Assembly (NCBI RefSeq): GCF_900107755.1
Contig: NZ_FNQR01000017.1
Span: 27,017-91,016, forward strand
Length of the DNA: 64,000 bases
Direction of reading: 5' to 3'
Source: Thalassobacillus cyri
Lineage (GTDB): Bacteria > Bacillota > Bacilli > Bacillales > Halobacillaceae
Numbering within the stretch: position 1 is the stretch's first letter; each line of letters opens with the position of its first letter. Shown piece after piece: positions 16,277 to 25,677 of the stretch. A model generated the notes under the pieces. That model searched no databases. It was not told where the DNA came from and saw only the letters and a list, made by a program, of their open reading frames with translations. The position numbers and the translations under genes are program-made.

Positions 16277-17632
16277 TTGTTTGAATTAGATAATGTTCTG
16301 CTGAGCAGGTTATTGACTTCGTTGACGCTTGGCTTTCATATCATTTTTGCCACTATCGGGGTAGGCGTCCCATTGATGATCTCCATCGCGGAGTTTATGG
16401 GAATCAAAAAGAAAGATCCGAACTATACATTATTGGCCCGTCGCTGGACAAGAGGATTCATCATCCTTGTTGCAGTCGGGGTTGTGACGGGCACGGCTAT
16501 CGGATTGCAATTATCTTTATTATGGCCAAGCTTTATGCAGGTGGCGGGAAATGTCATCAGTTTGCCGTTATTCCTGGAAACATTCGCATTCTTTTTTGAA
16601 GCGATTTTTTTAGGTGCATATTTATATACTTGGGACAGATTCAAAAACCCGATTTATCACTGGTTATTATCTATTCCAGTGGTTATTGGAGCCGGGATGT
16701 CCGCATTTTTCATCACTACAGTGAATGCGTTCATGAATACGCCGCAAGGATTCGAATTCAAGGATGGGGCGCTCGTTAATGTCGAGCCGCTTGTCGCCAT
16801 GTTCAACCCGGCGACACCGACAAAAGTATTCCATGTGCTTTCCACTGCTCATTTAACTTCCGCAGCGATTCTCGCTGCGATTACAGCTTTTTATATCATT
16901 AGAAATAAAAACAGTGATTACCATAAGAAAGCACTAAAACTCACGGTAGGTTCGATTTTCATTTTCGCCTTGCTGACAGCGGTGGCTGGCGACTTATCCG
17001 CTAAATTCCTGGCTCATGAGCAGCCGGAAAAACTGGCGGTCGCCGAATGGCATTTTGAAACGGAAGAGGGGGCGGATCTGATCCTGTTCGGCCATCTTAA
17101 TGAAGAGAATGAAGTGGAAAATGCCCTCCGGCTGCCAAATGCGCTGAGCTTTTTAGCTACGGGTGATTTCAATGGGAAAGTGGTCGGCTTGGACCAGTTT
17201 CCTGAAGATGAAATCGCACCATTTTGGGTCCACTATATGTTCGACCTGATGGTTCTGATCGGCTTTTATTCCCTGGGCGTCTCCTTGCTGTATTTGATTG
17301 TTGCTAAAATAAAAAAATGGAATGAAAACAATAAATTGCTGCTGTGGCTGATTTTCCTCAATGGCCCATTGGCGATGCTGGCAATCGAATTCGGCTGGAT
17401 CTATGCTGAGGTCGGGCGTCAGCCATGGATTCTACGCGGATACATGAAAGTGGCAGAAGGCGCCACGACATCCCCTAATGTCGGCTGGATGCTGTTGTTA
17501 TTCATTCTCCTGTATACGGTATTAGGAATTGGTGTCATCACTGTGCTGCGCAAATTGTTTAAGAACAACCCGGCAGAATCGGAACTGGAACGTCACTATC
17601 CAGATTTTAAAACTGAAGGGGAGGAGCGCTGA
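16277..17632 (+). CDS. cydA: Cytochrome bd-type quinol oxidase subunit I (YthA/CydA)
   Basis: A 451-residue multi-helix protein of the CydA family. It has the N-terminal haem b595 His region (SLTLGFHIIFATIGVGVP), QLSLLWPSFMQVAGNVISLPLFLETFAFFFEAIFLGAYLY, and GWIYAEVGRQPWILRGYMK near the C-terminus. It oxidises quinol and reduces oxygen to water at the membrane. The sequence resembles YthA/CioA-type oxidases more than classical B. subtilis CydA. The TTG at 16277 follows GGGGAGGG; the TTG 24 bases earlier would put that site inside the gene. It overlaps cydB by one base. Confidence 0.85.
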   Translation: MFELDNVLLSRLLTSLTLGFHIIFATIGVGVPLMISIAEFMGIKKKDPNYTLLARRWTRGFIILVAVGVVTGTAIGLQLSLLWPSFMQVAGNVISLPLFLETFAFFFEAIFLGAYLYTWDRFKNPIYHWLLSIPVVIGAGMSAFFITTVNAFMNTPQGFEFKDGALVNVEPLVAMFNPATPTKVFHVLSTAHLTSAAILAAITAFYIIRNKNSDYHKKALKLTVGSIFIFALLTAVAGDLSAKFLAHEQPEKLAVAEWHFETEEGADLILFGHLNEENEVENALRLPNALSFLATGDFNGKVVGLDQFPEDEIAPFWVHYMFDLMVLIGFYSLGVSLLYLIVAKIKKWNENNKLLLWLIFLNGPLAMLAIEFGWIYAEVGRQPWILRGYMKVAEGATTSPNVGWMLLLFILLYTVLGIGVITVLRKLFKNNPAESELERHYPDFKTEGEER

Positions 17633-18645
17633 TGGCATACGAACTGATTGGAATAACAGTCTTGTGGATCTTTTTATACGGTTATTTAATCGTAGCCTCT
17701 ATCGACTTCGGGGCAGGTTTCTTTGCTTATTATGCAAAAATTACCAAAAAAAACCACTTGATCAACAAATTGATATCCCGCTATTTGTCACCTGTTTGGG
17801 AAGTGACTAACGTATTTTTCGTTTTCTTCTTCGTCGGTCTGGTCGGTTTTTTCCCGGATTCAGCGTACTATTTCGGGCAAACCTTGCTGGTACCGGGAAG
17901 TATCGCAATCGTATTAATTGCTATCCGTGGCTCTTTCTACGCTTTTGAAAATTACGGGTCAAAACAAAGCAGTGTCTACTTATTCTTGTACGGTGCGACC
18001 GGCCTGCTGATTCCTGCTTCCTTGTCTACTGCCCTTACTATTTCCGAGGGAGGATTCATCGAAGAAACTTCAGAGGGCGTCCATCTCCTTACCGGGGCAC
18101 TATTGAAAAGCCCTTACTCCTGGAGTGTTGTATTTCTTGCGATCGTATCCGTACTCTATATCAGCTCGGCATTCTTAAGCTTTTATGCACACCGTGCTGA
18201 TGACAGGGGAGCATTGGATTTAGTACGGAAGTACGCACTATTTTGGAGTTCTCCAACCATCATTGCGAGTTTGACGACATTCATTGCGATGAGTCAGCAT
18301 AACCAGGAGCACTTCAATCGCATGATGGAATTATGGTGGGTATTCGGACTGTCTGTAGGATTTTTCATGATCGCTATCTTTTTAATCTATCAAGGAAAAT
18401 ACTATGGATGGGCTTTCATAGCGGTAATGTTTCAATTCCTGACTGCCTTTTTCGGTTATGGAGCTTCCCATTTGCCTTACCTGCTTTATCCTTATGTGAC
18501 TCTCTCAGAAGGAGTGGTCAATGACGCCATGGGGCTTGCGCTAGTCATCGCCTTCATTGCGGGATTGTTCCTTCTAATTCCATCGCTTGTATTGTTGATG
18601 AGAATGTTCCTGTTTGATGCCGATTATGTAAAAGGTAAAAAATAA
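17632..18645 (+). CDS. cydB: Cytochrome bd-type quinol oxidase subunit II (YthB/CydB)
   Basis: A 337-residue CydB-family protein with about eight or nine hydrophobic helices. The N-terminus WIFLYGYLIVASIDFGAGFF is typical of subunit II and is followed by ISRYLSPVWEVTNVFFVFFFVG. Its length matches YthB. It stabilises the haem-bearing subunit in the membrane. GGGGAGGAG precedes the ATG, which overlaps the cydA stop as TGATG, indicating translational coupling. There is no cydCD assembly transporter next to it; the upstream ABC pair is of the multidrug type. Confidence 0.87.
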   Translation: MAYELIGITVLWIFLYGYLIVASIDFGAGFFAYYAKITKKNHLINKLISRYLSPVWEVTNVFFVFFFVGLVGFFPDSAYYFGQTLLVPGSIAIVLIAIRGSFYAFENYGSKQSSVYLFLYGATGLLIPASLSTALTISEGGFIEETSEGVHLLTGALLKSPYSWSVVFLAIVSVLYISSAFLSFYAHRADDRGALDLVRKYALFWSSPTIIASLTTFIAMSQHNQEHFNRMMELWWVFGLSVGFFMIAIFLIYQGKYYGWAFIAVMFQFLTAFFGYGASHLPYLLYPYVTLSEGVVNDAMGLALVIAFIAGLFLLIPSLVLLMRMFLFDADYVKGKK

Positions 18646-18651
18646 ACACAC

Positions 18652-18682
18652 ACAGCCCCCAAGCAAGCGGGGGCTGTTTTTT
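18652..18682 (+). terminator. Rho-independent terminator after cydB
   Basis: ACAGCCCCC pairs with GGGGGCTGT and is followed by TTTTT. Confidence 0.92.
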
Positions 18683-18836
18683 ACACTGTCTAAGTAAGTA
18701 ATTATGTATAATCTTTTGTAACGGGCTGCATCCAGCACCAGCACCAGCGCTTGCGCTTTATGTTTTTTGTCGTACGTTAGCCGGAATTATGATAAAATTA
18801 CTTCTATCTGATGTCAGCAAAAATGGAGGATTCGAG

Positions 18837-19505
18837 ATGAAAAAGGAATATGCAGTCATAGGTTTGGGCCGTTTTGGCGGAAGTATCTGCCGGGAACTGA
18901 GCCAGGAGGGGCTGGAGGTATTAGCGATCGACCTGGATGAAGATAAGGTCAATGAGTACAAAGAAATCGCTTCCCATGCTGTTATTGCCGATTCTACGGA
19001 CGAAACAGTGTTAAGGGAGCTTGGAATCCGGAACATCGATCATGTTATCGTTGCCATTGGTGACAATATCCAGGCGAGCCTGTTGACCACTGTCATACTA
19101 GAAGAGCTCGGAATTAAAAAAATAACCGTGAAAGCTCAAAATGATTACCATGAAAAAATATTAAGCAAAATCGGGGCAGACCATGTGATCCACCCGGAAC
19201 GTGACATGGGTAAACGAATTGCTCATAATATCATGTCCAATAATATATTAGATTACATTGAGCTCTCGGATGATCACAGTGTAGTCGAGGTTAAAGCAGG
19301 AAGTAAGATGAGCGGCCAATCACTCGTCGATCTAGACATCCGCGCCCAATATGGATGTAACGTGGTGGCCATCAAGCGTCAGAAAGATGTCATCGTTTCT
19401 CCAATGGCAACCGAAATGATCCAGGAGGGCGACATATTGATTGTCATCGGCGCAGACAAAGATATCTCCCGGTTCGAGAAAAACCTTGTGGTAGAAGATG
19501 ATTGA
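18837..19505 (+). CDS. ktrC: KtrC, RCK regulatory subunit of K+ uptake
   Basis: A 222-residue RCK protein, the same size as B. subtilis KtrC (YkqB). The Rossmann RCK_N domain starts with GLGRFGG (9-15) and carries an acidic end to strand 2 (LAIDLDED). RCK_C covers about residues 135-220. It gates the KtrD channel in response to ATP/ADP, and the RCK_C domain binds c-di-AMP in known KtrC/KtrA. No ktrD is nearby, as in B. subtilis. The ATG at 18837 has GGAGG 7 bases upstream; the ORF opens 48 bases earlier without a site. No ydaO riboswitch is recognisable upstream. Confidence 0.92.
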   Translation: MKKEYAVIGLGRFGGSICRELSQEGLEVLAIDLDEDKVNEYKEIASHAVIADSTDETVLRELGIRNIDHVIVAIGDNIQASLLTTVILEELGIKKITVKAQNDYHEKILSKIGADHVIHPERDMGKRIAHNIMSNNILDYIELSDDHSVVEVKAGSKMSGQSLVDLDIRAQYGCNVVAIKRQKDVIVSPMATEMIQEGDILIVIGADKDISRFEKNLVVEDD

Positions 19506-19518
19506 TTTAGTTATCAAA

Positions 19519-19548
19519 CAGCTGAGCAGTAAAGCTCAGCTGTTTTTT
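19519..19548 (+). terminator. Rho-independent terminator after ktrC
   Basis: CAGCTGAGC pairs with GCTCAGCTG and is followed by TTTTTT. Confidence 0.92.
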
Positions 19549-19729
19549 GATGTGTCCGCAATTATTATTTTCTCCGTTATCAGAGTTTTCACGCGTTCAT
19601 CATTTTCTGGGCAATTTGTCAAATCTCCCGCTAATATCTTTTTGGCCATTGGCTTCCATAGGTTTGCTTTTTGAGTTTAGGGAAATAATCCATTGTATAA
19701 GACAATTTTGCAACGAAAGGATGATGGTA

Positions 19730-21447
19730 TTGTTAGAGAAACGAACCGGTACGGTAATGACCGAGATGTTATTAGAATGGGGTATAAACCATGTTTACGG
19801 CATGCCTGGAGATTCGATCAATGAACTGATCGACGATCTTAGAAAGCAGGAAGAGAACTTGAAATTCATACAGGTTCGTCATGAAGAAGTGGGGGCTCTT
19901 GCAGCAGCTTCCTATGCAAAGCTCACCGGGAAGATTGGTGTATGTATGTCTATCGCAGGTCCCGGAGCAATCCACCTGATGAATGGGCTGTATGACGCCA
20001 AAGCGGACAGAGCTCCTGTACTGGCGATTGTAGGACAGGTGCAAAGCGAAGAAATCGGGACGGATGCCTTTCAGGAAATTAATTTAGAGCGTATGTTTGA
20101 TGATGTCGCAGTCTTCAACAAACGCGCAGCAACCGAAGCACAGCTTCCTGATCTGTTGAATCAAGCAATCCGCGAGGCTTATGTAAATAAAGGGGTTTCT
20201 GTACTGATTGTGCCGGATGACCTATTCGCGAAAAAGTTCAAAAATGAAAGCAGACTGACATCCCAAGGCTATTACCGGCCCGAAGTCTTCCCTTCAGAAA
20301 AATCATTGAAAGAAGCAAGGTCACTTCTGGATGGTGCGAAAAAGCCTATTATTTTAGCAGGAAAAGGTGTGAAGAACGCGAGTGAGGAGCTGGTGTCGTT
20401 TGCCGAACATATCAAAGCACCAATCATTCTCAGCTTGTTAGCAAAAGGGGTCATCCCGGATCAGCATCCACTTTGCCTTGGACAGCACGGACAAATCGGC
20501 ACAAAGCCAGCTTATCACGCGATGATGGACGCGGATTTAATTGTTTTGATCGGTACGCAGTTCCCATACCGCGATTTTCTCCCTGATGGGGTAAGGGCGA
20601 TTCAAATTGATAATAAGCCTGAACATCTCGGTAAAATGTATCCAGTTGAGGTAGGGTTGGCAGGTGATGCAAAGGAAACACTGGCTTATCTGACTGCCCA
20701 TATGAGTGAAAAGAAGGATGATTCTTTTTTAAAAGAGTATCAAGGAAAAATGAAAGAATGGCATACCAAGCTGCTTGAAGAAAAAAAGCTGGAACAAAAT
20801 CCAATGCACGCCCCGCAGGTTATGTACCATCTGGAACAAGTGATGGAGAAGAACGCGGTCATCTCCTGCGATGTAGGAAATGTAACGGTATGGGTGACAC
20901 GATTTTTACCCTTATTACAACAGGACTTCATCATATCCGGCTGGCTGGCTACCATGGGGAGCGGCCTGCCAGGAGCTATTGCCGCTCAGCTTGCGTACCC
21001 AGACAGGCGATTGCCATATGCGGGGATGGAGGCTTTACTATGGTATCCCAGGACTTTGTAACCGCTGTAAAATATGAACTGCCAGTTAAAGTGGTTATCT
21101 TGAACAACAAATCCATCGGTATGATTAAATATGAACAGCAGCAAATGGGGCACCAGACGTATCAAACAGATCTTGGAGAAATGGATTTTGCCAAGTTTGC
21201 GGAAGCATGCGGAGGAGAAGGATACCGCGTGGAAAAGTATGAAGAACTGGAAAGCAGCATGAGACGAGCCTTTGCCAGCGACAAACCCGCCATCATTGAC
21301 GTTGTCATTAAAGAACAGGCACCATTACCAGGTCATATCAATTACACCCAGGCTGTCAATTACAGCAAATTTTTGATAAAAGAATTCTTCGACAGTGGAA
21401 AAATCGAGCTGCCTGATATGAAAAAAGCCATCGACCGTCTATTCTGA
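19730..21447 (+). pseudogene. ydaP: Pyruvate oxidase (YdaP/PoxB type), single frameshift
   Basis: A TPP-dependent pyruvate oxidase split into two frames. The first part (19730-21061) holds the TPP PYR domain with catalytic Glu in QVRHEEVGALAAASYAKLTG and most of the FAD-binding middle domain. The frame is lost near 21000-21010, just after AQLAYPD. The second frame continues with RQAIAICGDGG, then NN of the TPP-Mg2+ motif, and the C-terminal tail to 21447. A short deletion within GACAGGCG, for example 4 bases of a repeated AGGC, would explain the switch. The combined length of about 573 codons matches B. subtilis YdaP. The enzyme decarboxylates pyruvate to acetate and CO2 at the membrane. The TTG start follows GAAAGG by 9 bases. 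It is either a true pseudogene or a sequencing error. Confidence 0.85.
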
Positions 21448-21467
21448 CGATATCGTAACGCTGTACG

Positions 21468-21595
21468 GATAAAGTTAGGGCAGAAGTTTTTACCGCTGGG
21501 GCAGAACATGGTGAATTAGGGAGGAACAGTTAGGGTAGAACATGATGGCGTTAAGATAGAACATGTCTACGCTAGGGAAGAAGTTCAGCTGGCTG
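21468..21595 (+). repeat. Degenerate direct repeats of about 20 bp
   Basis: Five to six imperfect units read GTTAGGGCAGAAG, GCTGGGGCAGAACATGG, TTAGGGAGGAACAG, TTAGGGTAGAACATGATGG, GTTAAGATAGAACATG and GCTAGGGAAGAAG. They lie between the pyruvate oxidase stop and its terminator. No ORF or ribosome binding site fits them. Confidence 0.6.
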
Positions 21596-21604
21596 AATCA
21601 AATG

Positions 21605-21639
21605 AAAAAGGAGCCCAGCACATAAAGCTGGCTCCTTTT
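21605..21639. terminator. Bidirectional terminator
   Basis: AAAAGGAGCC-CAGC pairs with GCTG-GCTCCTTTT, with A- and T-runs on both sides. Confidence 0.85.
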
Positions 21640-21653
21640 CTGTAACAAGTAAT

Positions 21654-21684
21654 AAAGCCCGGACAGTTAAGTCCGGGCTTTTTC
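21654..21684 (-). terminator. Terminator of rpoY-rnjA
   Basis: AAAGCCCGGAC pairs with GTCCGGGCTTT around AGTTAA, immediately beyond the rnjA stop. It works in principle on both strands. Confidence 0.85.
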
Positions 21685-21685
21685 A

Positions 21686-23353
21686 TTATACCTCCATGAT
21701 GATCGGAAGGATCATCGGACGGCGTTTGGTTTTGTCGAATAAGAACGGTGCGATGGTATCCGTGATTTCATTTTTTATCTCGGACCATTGAGTCGTACGA
21801 CGTTCCATTACTTTTTCCACATGATTAGAGACAAGCTTCTGAGCTTCTTTGATAAGATCCTCGGATTCACGCATATAGACGAAACCGCGTGAAATGATGT
21901 CTGGTCCGGAAGCAATCTTGAACTCCTTCATATTAATGCTTACGACCACGATAACCAGCCCTTCTTCAGAAAGAATCCGGCGGTCACGCAATACGATATT
22001 TCCGATGTCCCCGATACCACTTCCATCCACGTAGACGGAGCCGGATGGAATCTTGCCGGCGATCATGGCATTGTCTTTACCGAGTGCAAGGACATCACCA
22101 TTATCCATAACGAAGCAATCACTTGGATCCAGATTGCATTGCTGAGCCAATTTCGTATGTTCTTTCAACATACGGTATTCACCGTGGATTGGCATGAAGT
22201 ATTTCGGCTGAATCAGACGAAGCATCAATTTCATTTCTTCCTGACTGCCATGGCCGGAAGTATGGATATCATTCAATGGGCCGTGAATAACATCTGCTCC
22301 GTTACGGTAAAGCATATTGATTGTTTTAGATACACTAAGCGTGTTCCCAGGGATTGGGGAAGACGAGAACACGACCGTATCTCCAGGCATGATTTGAATT
22401 TGACGGTGTGTACCGTTGGCAATACGGGATAGAGCTGCCATTGGCTCCCCTTGGGAACCGGTACACAGAATCATCACTTCATGTGCTGGAAGACGGTTGA
22501 TTTGGTGGGCATCAATGAAAGTATCCTTAGGAGCCTGGATATAGCCAAGCTCTTGCCCGATACGGATGGACGATTCCATGCTGCGCCCAAAAACGGCAAC
22601 TTTACGGTTATGCTTAACCGCTGCTTCTACCGCTTGCTGCAAACGGTAGATATTCGAAGCGAATGTCGCAAAAATCACACGTCCGTTAACACGGCCGAAA
22701 ATATCCTGGATGCTTTGTCCGACGACACTCTCAGACTTTGTAAAACCTGGGACTTCACTATTCGTACTATCCGATAATAATGCTAAAACGCCTTCTTTTC
22801 CGATTTCAGCCATTTTTGCTAGGTCAGCTGGCTCTCCAACGGGGGTGAAATCAAATTTGAAATCACCTGTATGCACAATGTTCCCTGGAGGAGTTTTGAC
22901 TACTACTCCGAAAGAATCCGGGATACTGTGCGTTGTCCGGAAAAAGGATACAGATGTTTTGCGGAATTTGATGACATCGTCTTCCTGAATGATGTTCAAC
23001 TTTGCATTACGCAATAATCCATGTTCATCTAATTTATTTTTGATTAGTCCGATCGCTAATTTTCCAGCATAAATTGGCACATTGATTTCACGTAGAAGAT
23101 AAGGAATGCCGCCAATATGGTCTTCATGTCCGTGGGTGATGATAAGACCTTTGATTTTATCCTGGTTTTGTACTAAATAGGTATAATCAGGAATGACATA
23201 GTCGATTCCAAGCAATTCATCTTCCGGGAATTTGATACCCGCATCAATCAGAATGATTTCATCCTGGAATTGGACTCCGTATGTGTTTTTCCCGATTTCA
23301 CCTAATCCGCCCAGTGCAAAAACAGCGGTTTGATCGTTTTTAACAAACTTCAT
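21686..23353 (-). CDS. rnjA: Ribonuclease J1
   Basis: A 555-residue metallo-beta-lactamase/beta-CASP nuclease, the same length as B. subtilis RNase J1. The zinc motif HGHEDHIGG begins at H74 (H74, H76, D78, H79), a beta-CASP domain lies in the middle, and the C-terminal domain follows about residue 450. RNase J1 has 5'-to-3' exonuclease and endonuclease activity and drives bulk mRNA turnover and 16S rRNA maturation. It is 2 bases downstream of rpoY and so co-transcribed, as in B. subtilis. Confidence 0.97.
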   Translation of the reverse strand: MKFVKNDQTAVFALGGLGEIGKNTYGVQFQDEIILIDAGIKFPEDELLGIDYVIPDYTYLVQNQDKIKGLIITHGHEDHIGGIPYLLREINVPIYAGKLAIGLIKNKLDEHGLLRNAKLNIIQEDDVIKFRKTSVSFFRTTHSIPDSFGVVVKTPPGNIVHTGDFKFDFTPVGEPADLAKMAEIGKEGVLALLSDSTNSEVPGFTKSESVVGQSIQDIFGRVNGRVIFATFASNIYRLQQAVEAAVKHNRKVAVFGRSMESSIRIGQELGYIQAPKDTFIDAHQINRLPAHEVMILCTGSQGEPMAALSRIANGTHRQIQIMPGDTVVFSSSPIPGNTLSVSKTINMLYRNGADVIHGPLNDIHTSGHGSQEEMKLMLRLIQPKYFMPIHGEYRMLKEHTKLAQQCNLDPSDCFVMDNGDVLALGKDNAMIAGKIPSGSVYVDGSGIGDIGNIVLRDRRILSEEGLVIVVVSINMKEFKIASGPDIISRGFVYMRESEDLIKEAQKLVSNHVEKVMERRTTQWSEIKNEITDTIAPFLFDKTKRRPMILPIIMEV

Positions 23354-23355
23354 GA

Positions 23356-23568
23356 TCAGCTGTTCTCCACTTTGAAATCATCTTTAGTTTGTTGTTCATA
23401 ATTCAGGTGGTCCTCATCTAACACCTGAATATATTCAATATTGATCCCACGATCGGACAGTTGTTCACGTACTTTTCTTTCTGTTTCTGCTTCCACGTAC
23501 ATTGATTTTGTACGTTCTCGAACAGGAACTTCGTCTGGAAGTTCCTGGTATAAAACTTTATATACCAT
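23356..23568 (-). CDS. rpoY: RNA polymerase epsilon subunit RpoY
   Basis: A 70-residue protein with the conserved [28 protein letters not shown] start of the Firmicute RpoY (YkzG). Epsilon is a small accessory subunit of RNA polymerase, structurally like the phage T7 Gp2 fold. AGGAGAG upstream supports the start. Only 2 bases separate it from rnjA, so translation is probably coupled. Confidence 0.95.
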   Translation of the reverse strand: MVYKVLYQELPDEVPVRERTKSMYVEAETERKVREQLSDRGINIEYIQVLDEDHLNYEQQTKDDFKVENS

Positions 23569-23700
23569 TTTCTAATATCTCTCCTAACTAGTAGTAATTT
23601 CCACATTCTTGTCCTAGCAACAATGATAGCATGTTTTTTTATCGGATGGTATTTCTAATCGATTACTGTTTCTGCTCCTAAATCGTAGGAGAAGACCGTC

Positions 23701-23772
23701 TCAGGCTAATGTTTTCCGCTTCCAAAAATCTTTCCAACGTTTCTTGAGCTTTCTTCTTAAGCGCTTCAGCAT
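23701..23772 (-). CDS. Candidate 23-aa basic peptide ahead of rpoY-rnjA
   Basis: ATG at 23772 follows AAAGGAG by about 10 bases and opens a 23-codon frame ending in TGA at 23701. The product starts MLKRLRRKLKKRWKDFWKRK and has 12 Lys/Arg and one Asp. Leu, Trp and Phe at positions 2, 5, 9, 13, 16 and 17 would line one face of a helix. It lies 130 bases upstream of rpoY on the same strand with no terminator between, so it may be a leader peptide of the rpoY-rnjA transcript or a membrane-active peptide. An overlapping frame is also open but lacks a ribosome binding site. Not recognised as a known family. Confidence 0.4.
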   Translation of the reverse strand: MLKRLRRKLKKRWKDFWKRKTLA

Positions 23773-24053
23773 AGCACTCATCTCCTTTCAAGGTGATGAA
23801 GAAAACAAGCAAAACGTTCAACCGACCCAATCCCGTTACTAATAGTATAATACGGTTTGATGAATAATGAAACAAAGAACTATTGATATAAAGGATTTAT
23901 TATCCATCAGAGCCCAATATTGGGGCTTTCGAAAGCTTTAGTTGCTTATAGTTTTTCCCTTCTCATCTTGTTTCAGTCATGCTATTGTGTATTCATTGAT
24001 GAAAAATGAGAAATGCAGAGAGAATAGCTCGCAACAGCAGGAGGATGAAATAC

Positions 24054-24833
24054 ATGAATAAAAAAATTGCCTTTTTTGATATCGACGGCACCTTACTTGA
24101 TCACCATAAACAGCTGCCCAAAGAAACGGTGCTGGCCATCAAGCGGCTGCAAGAAGAGGGAGTATACTGCGCTATTGCAACAGGCCGTGCTCCATTCATG
24201 TTTGAAGATATCAGAAAAAAGCTAGGGATAGAATCCTTCGTCAGTTTCAATGGACAATATGTCGTTTTCGAAGGGGAAGTTATCTATGAAAACCCGCTTG
24301 CTACTGAAGAATTGACGACATTGGTCGAGCATGCTAAACGAACAGGCCACCCAATGGTCTTCATGAACCACGAAGAGATGAAAGCGACTGAACCAGATCA
24401 CGAGCATATTTCTGAGAGTATGGGATCCCTGCACTTCGAATACCCAGATATTGATGATGCATTTTATGAGGATAAAAATATTTATCAATCCTTGCTATTC
24501 TGTGAAGGGGATGAAATCGAAGAATATAGTGGAGAACATGAGTCTTTTGATTTTATCCGCTGGCATCCAAAAGCCTGTGACGTGCTGCCAGGAGGAGGTT
24601 CCAAAGCAGAAGGAATCAAGAAGGTGATAGAAGCCGCAGGACTGCGCATCGAAGATTCCTATGGATTCGGTGACGGACCTAATGATAAAGAAATGATGCA
24701 AGTGGTCGGTACAGCAGTAGCAATGGGAAACTCCATCCCGGAGCTTAAATCACTTGCCGATTATGTCACCGATGACGTTGACGAAGGCGGATTAGTCAAA
24801 GCAATTCAGGAAGTCGGCCTTCTGAAAAACTAA
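24054..24833 (+). CDS. ykrA: HAD-superfamily Cof-type phosphatase YkrA
   Basis: A 259-residue HAD hydrolase of the Cof subfamily. Motif I is DIDGT (9-13), with nucleophile D9 and acid/base D11; the C2 cap lies in the middle; motif IV is GFGDGPNDKEMM. Members dephosphorylate sugar phosphates or flavin-type phosphates; the exact substrate is not predictable. The ATG at 24054 has GCAGGAGG 9 bases upstream. Position between rnjA and def matches ykrA of B. subtilis. Confidence 0.88.
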   Translation: MNKKIAFFDIDGTLLDHHKQLPKETVLAIKRLQEEGVYCAIATGRAPFMFEDIRKKLGIESFVSFNGQYVVFEGEVIYENPLATEELTTLVEHAKRTGHPMVFMNHEEMKATEPDHEHISESMGSLHFEYPDIDDAFYEDKNIYQSLLFCEGDEIEEYSGEHESFDFIRWHPKACDVLPGGGSKAEGIKKVIEAAGLRIEDSYGFGDGPNDKEMMQVVGTAVAMGNSIPELKSLADYVTDDVDEGGLVKAIQEVGLLKN

Positions 24834-24843
24834 ACACCTATAT

Positions 24844-24881
24844 AAAAAGCTTAGAGTCCCATAGTTACTCTAAGCTTTTTT
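24844..24881. terminator. Shared terminator of ykrA and def
   Basis: AAAAAGCTTAGAGT pairs with ACTCTAAGCTTTTT; it lies between the converging genes and has A/T flanks on both sides. Confidence 0.9.
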
Positions 24882-24925
24882 GTTACTTATTATTTTGTTA
24901 TTCATTTAAATGAGGGTGCTGTTTC

Positions 24926-25480
24926 TTAATGATCCAGCGGCTTGGCATTTTCCGGTTCTTTGAATGGATTATCGGGATCGATATGATCGTAAAACATTAC
25001 CCCATTCAGATGATCGATTTCATGCTGGAAGACAATGGCTGCGAAGTCCCGAAGGCGTAACTTCACTTCATTTCCTTCCAGGTCAGTTGCCTTGATAGTA
25101 ACACGGGCATAGCGCGGGACATAGCCTGGGACTTCCCGGTCAACAGAAAGGCAGCCTTCTCCACTGGTTAGATAGGCTTTTTCTACTGAATGACTGACGA
25201 TTCTTGGATTGAATAACCCATAACTATATAACTTTTCATTGAAGTCAGTAAAATGGACAGCAAGCATGCGCTTGGACAATCCGATTTGAGGAGCTGCCAA
25301 TCCTACGCCAGGCCGGAGGTTATATCGGTCGCAAATTTGCTCATCCTGGCTGTTTTTTAAATATTGCAGCATTTCTTCTAACGTTTCTTTATTTTCTTCG
25401 GACGGGGGGAGGTCAACTTCGCTCGCAACCTCTCTCAGGATTGGATCCCCTTCGCGGATAATATCCTTCATAGTAATCAT
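24926..25480 (-). CDS. def: Peptide deformylase (DefB/YkrB type)
   Basis: A 184-residue peptide deformylase with all three motifs: [15 protein letters not shown] and QHEIDHLNG. The Cys and the two His bind the metal and the Glu is catalytic. It removes the N-formyl group from nascent proteins. The ATG at 25480 (MITMKD) is chosen because GGGTGG lies 8 bases upstream and the length and start match B. subtilis DefB. It is convergent with ykrA, as in that genome. Confidence 0.96.
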   Translation of the reverse strand: MITMKDIIREGDPILREVASEVDLPPSEENKETLEEMLQYLKNSQDEQICDRYNLRPGVGLAAPQIGLSKRMLAVHFTDFNEKLYSYGLFNPRIVSHSVEKAYLTSGEGCLSVDREVPGYVPRYARVTIKATDLEGNEVKLRLRDFAAIVFQHEIDHLNGVMFYDHIDPDNPFKEPENAKPLDH

Positions 25481-25677
25481 TCCAAAGTCCACCCTTTCTC
25501 TCTATCTTCGAATATCTTCATTTAGTTTAACATAGATAACATTGGAAAGGTTAAATGATGATACAGTCGGCTATTTAGGATTGGATAAAATATCCTTCCA
25601 ATTTAAAATCATTTATTATACTATTAAAACTATGATGAAAGTATGGATTTATCCATACCCCTTAAGGAGGAAGTTTC

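Noticed and set aside
18720..18780. CAGCACCAGCACCAGCGCTT repeat as a possible c-di-AMP riboswitch ahead of ktrC
   Set aside because: It lacks the conserved ydaO core and the leader is too short; it looks like a minor triplet repeat.
20890..21447. Separate 185-aa gene after the pyruvate oxidase frame
   Set aside because: Its first about 37 residues are an out-of-frame reading of the oxidase; from RQAIAICGDGG on it is the true continuation, so it is merged into one frameshifted gene.
23678..23875. 65-codon frame overlapping the 23-aa peptide
   Set aside because: It starts within the promoter-like region without a ribosome binding site; the shorter overlapping ORF has a consensus site.
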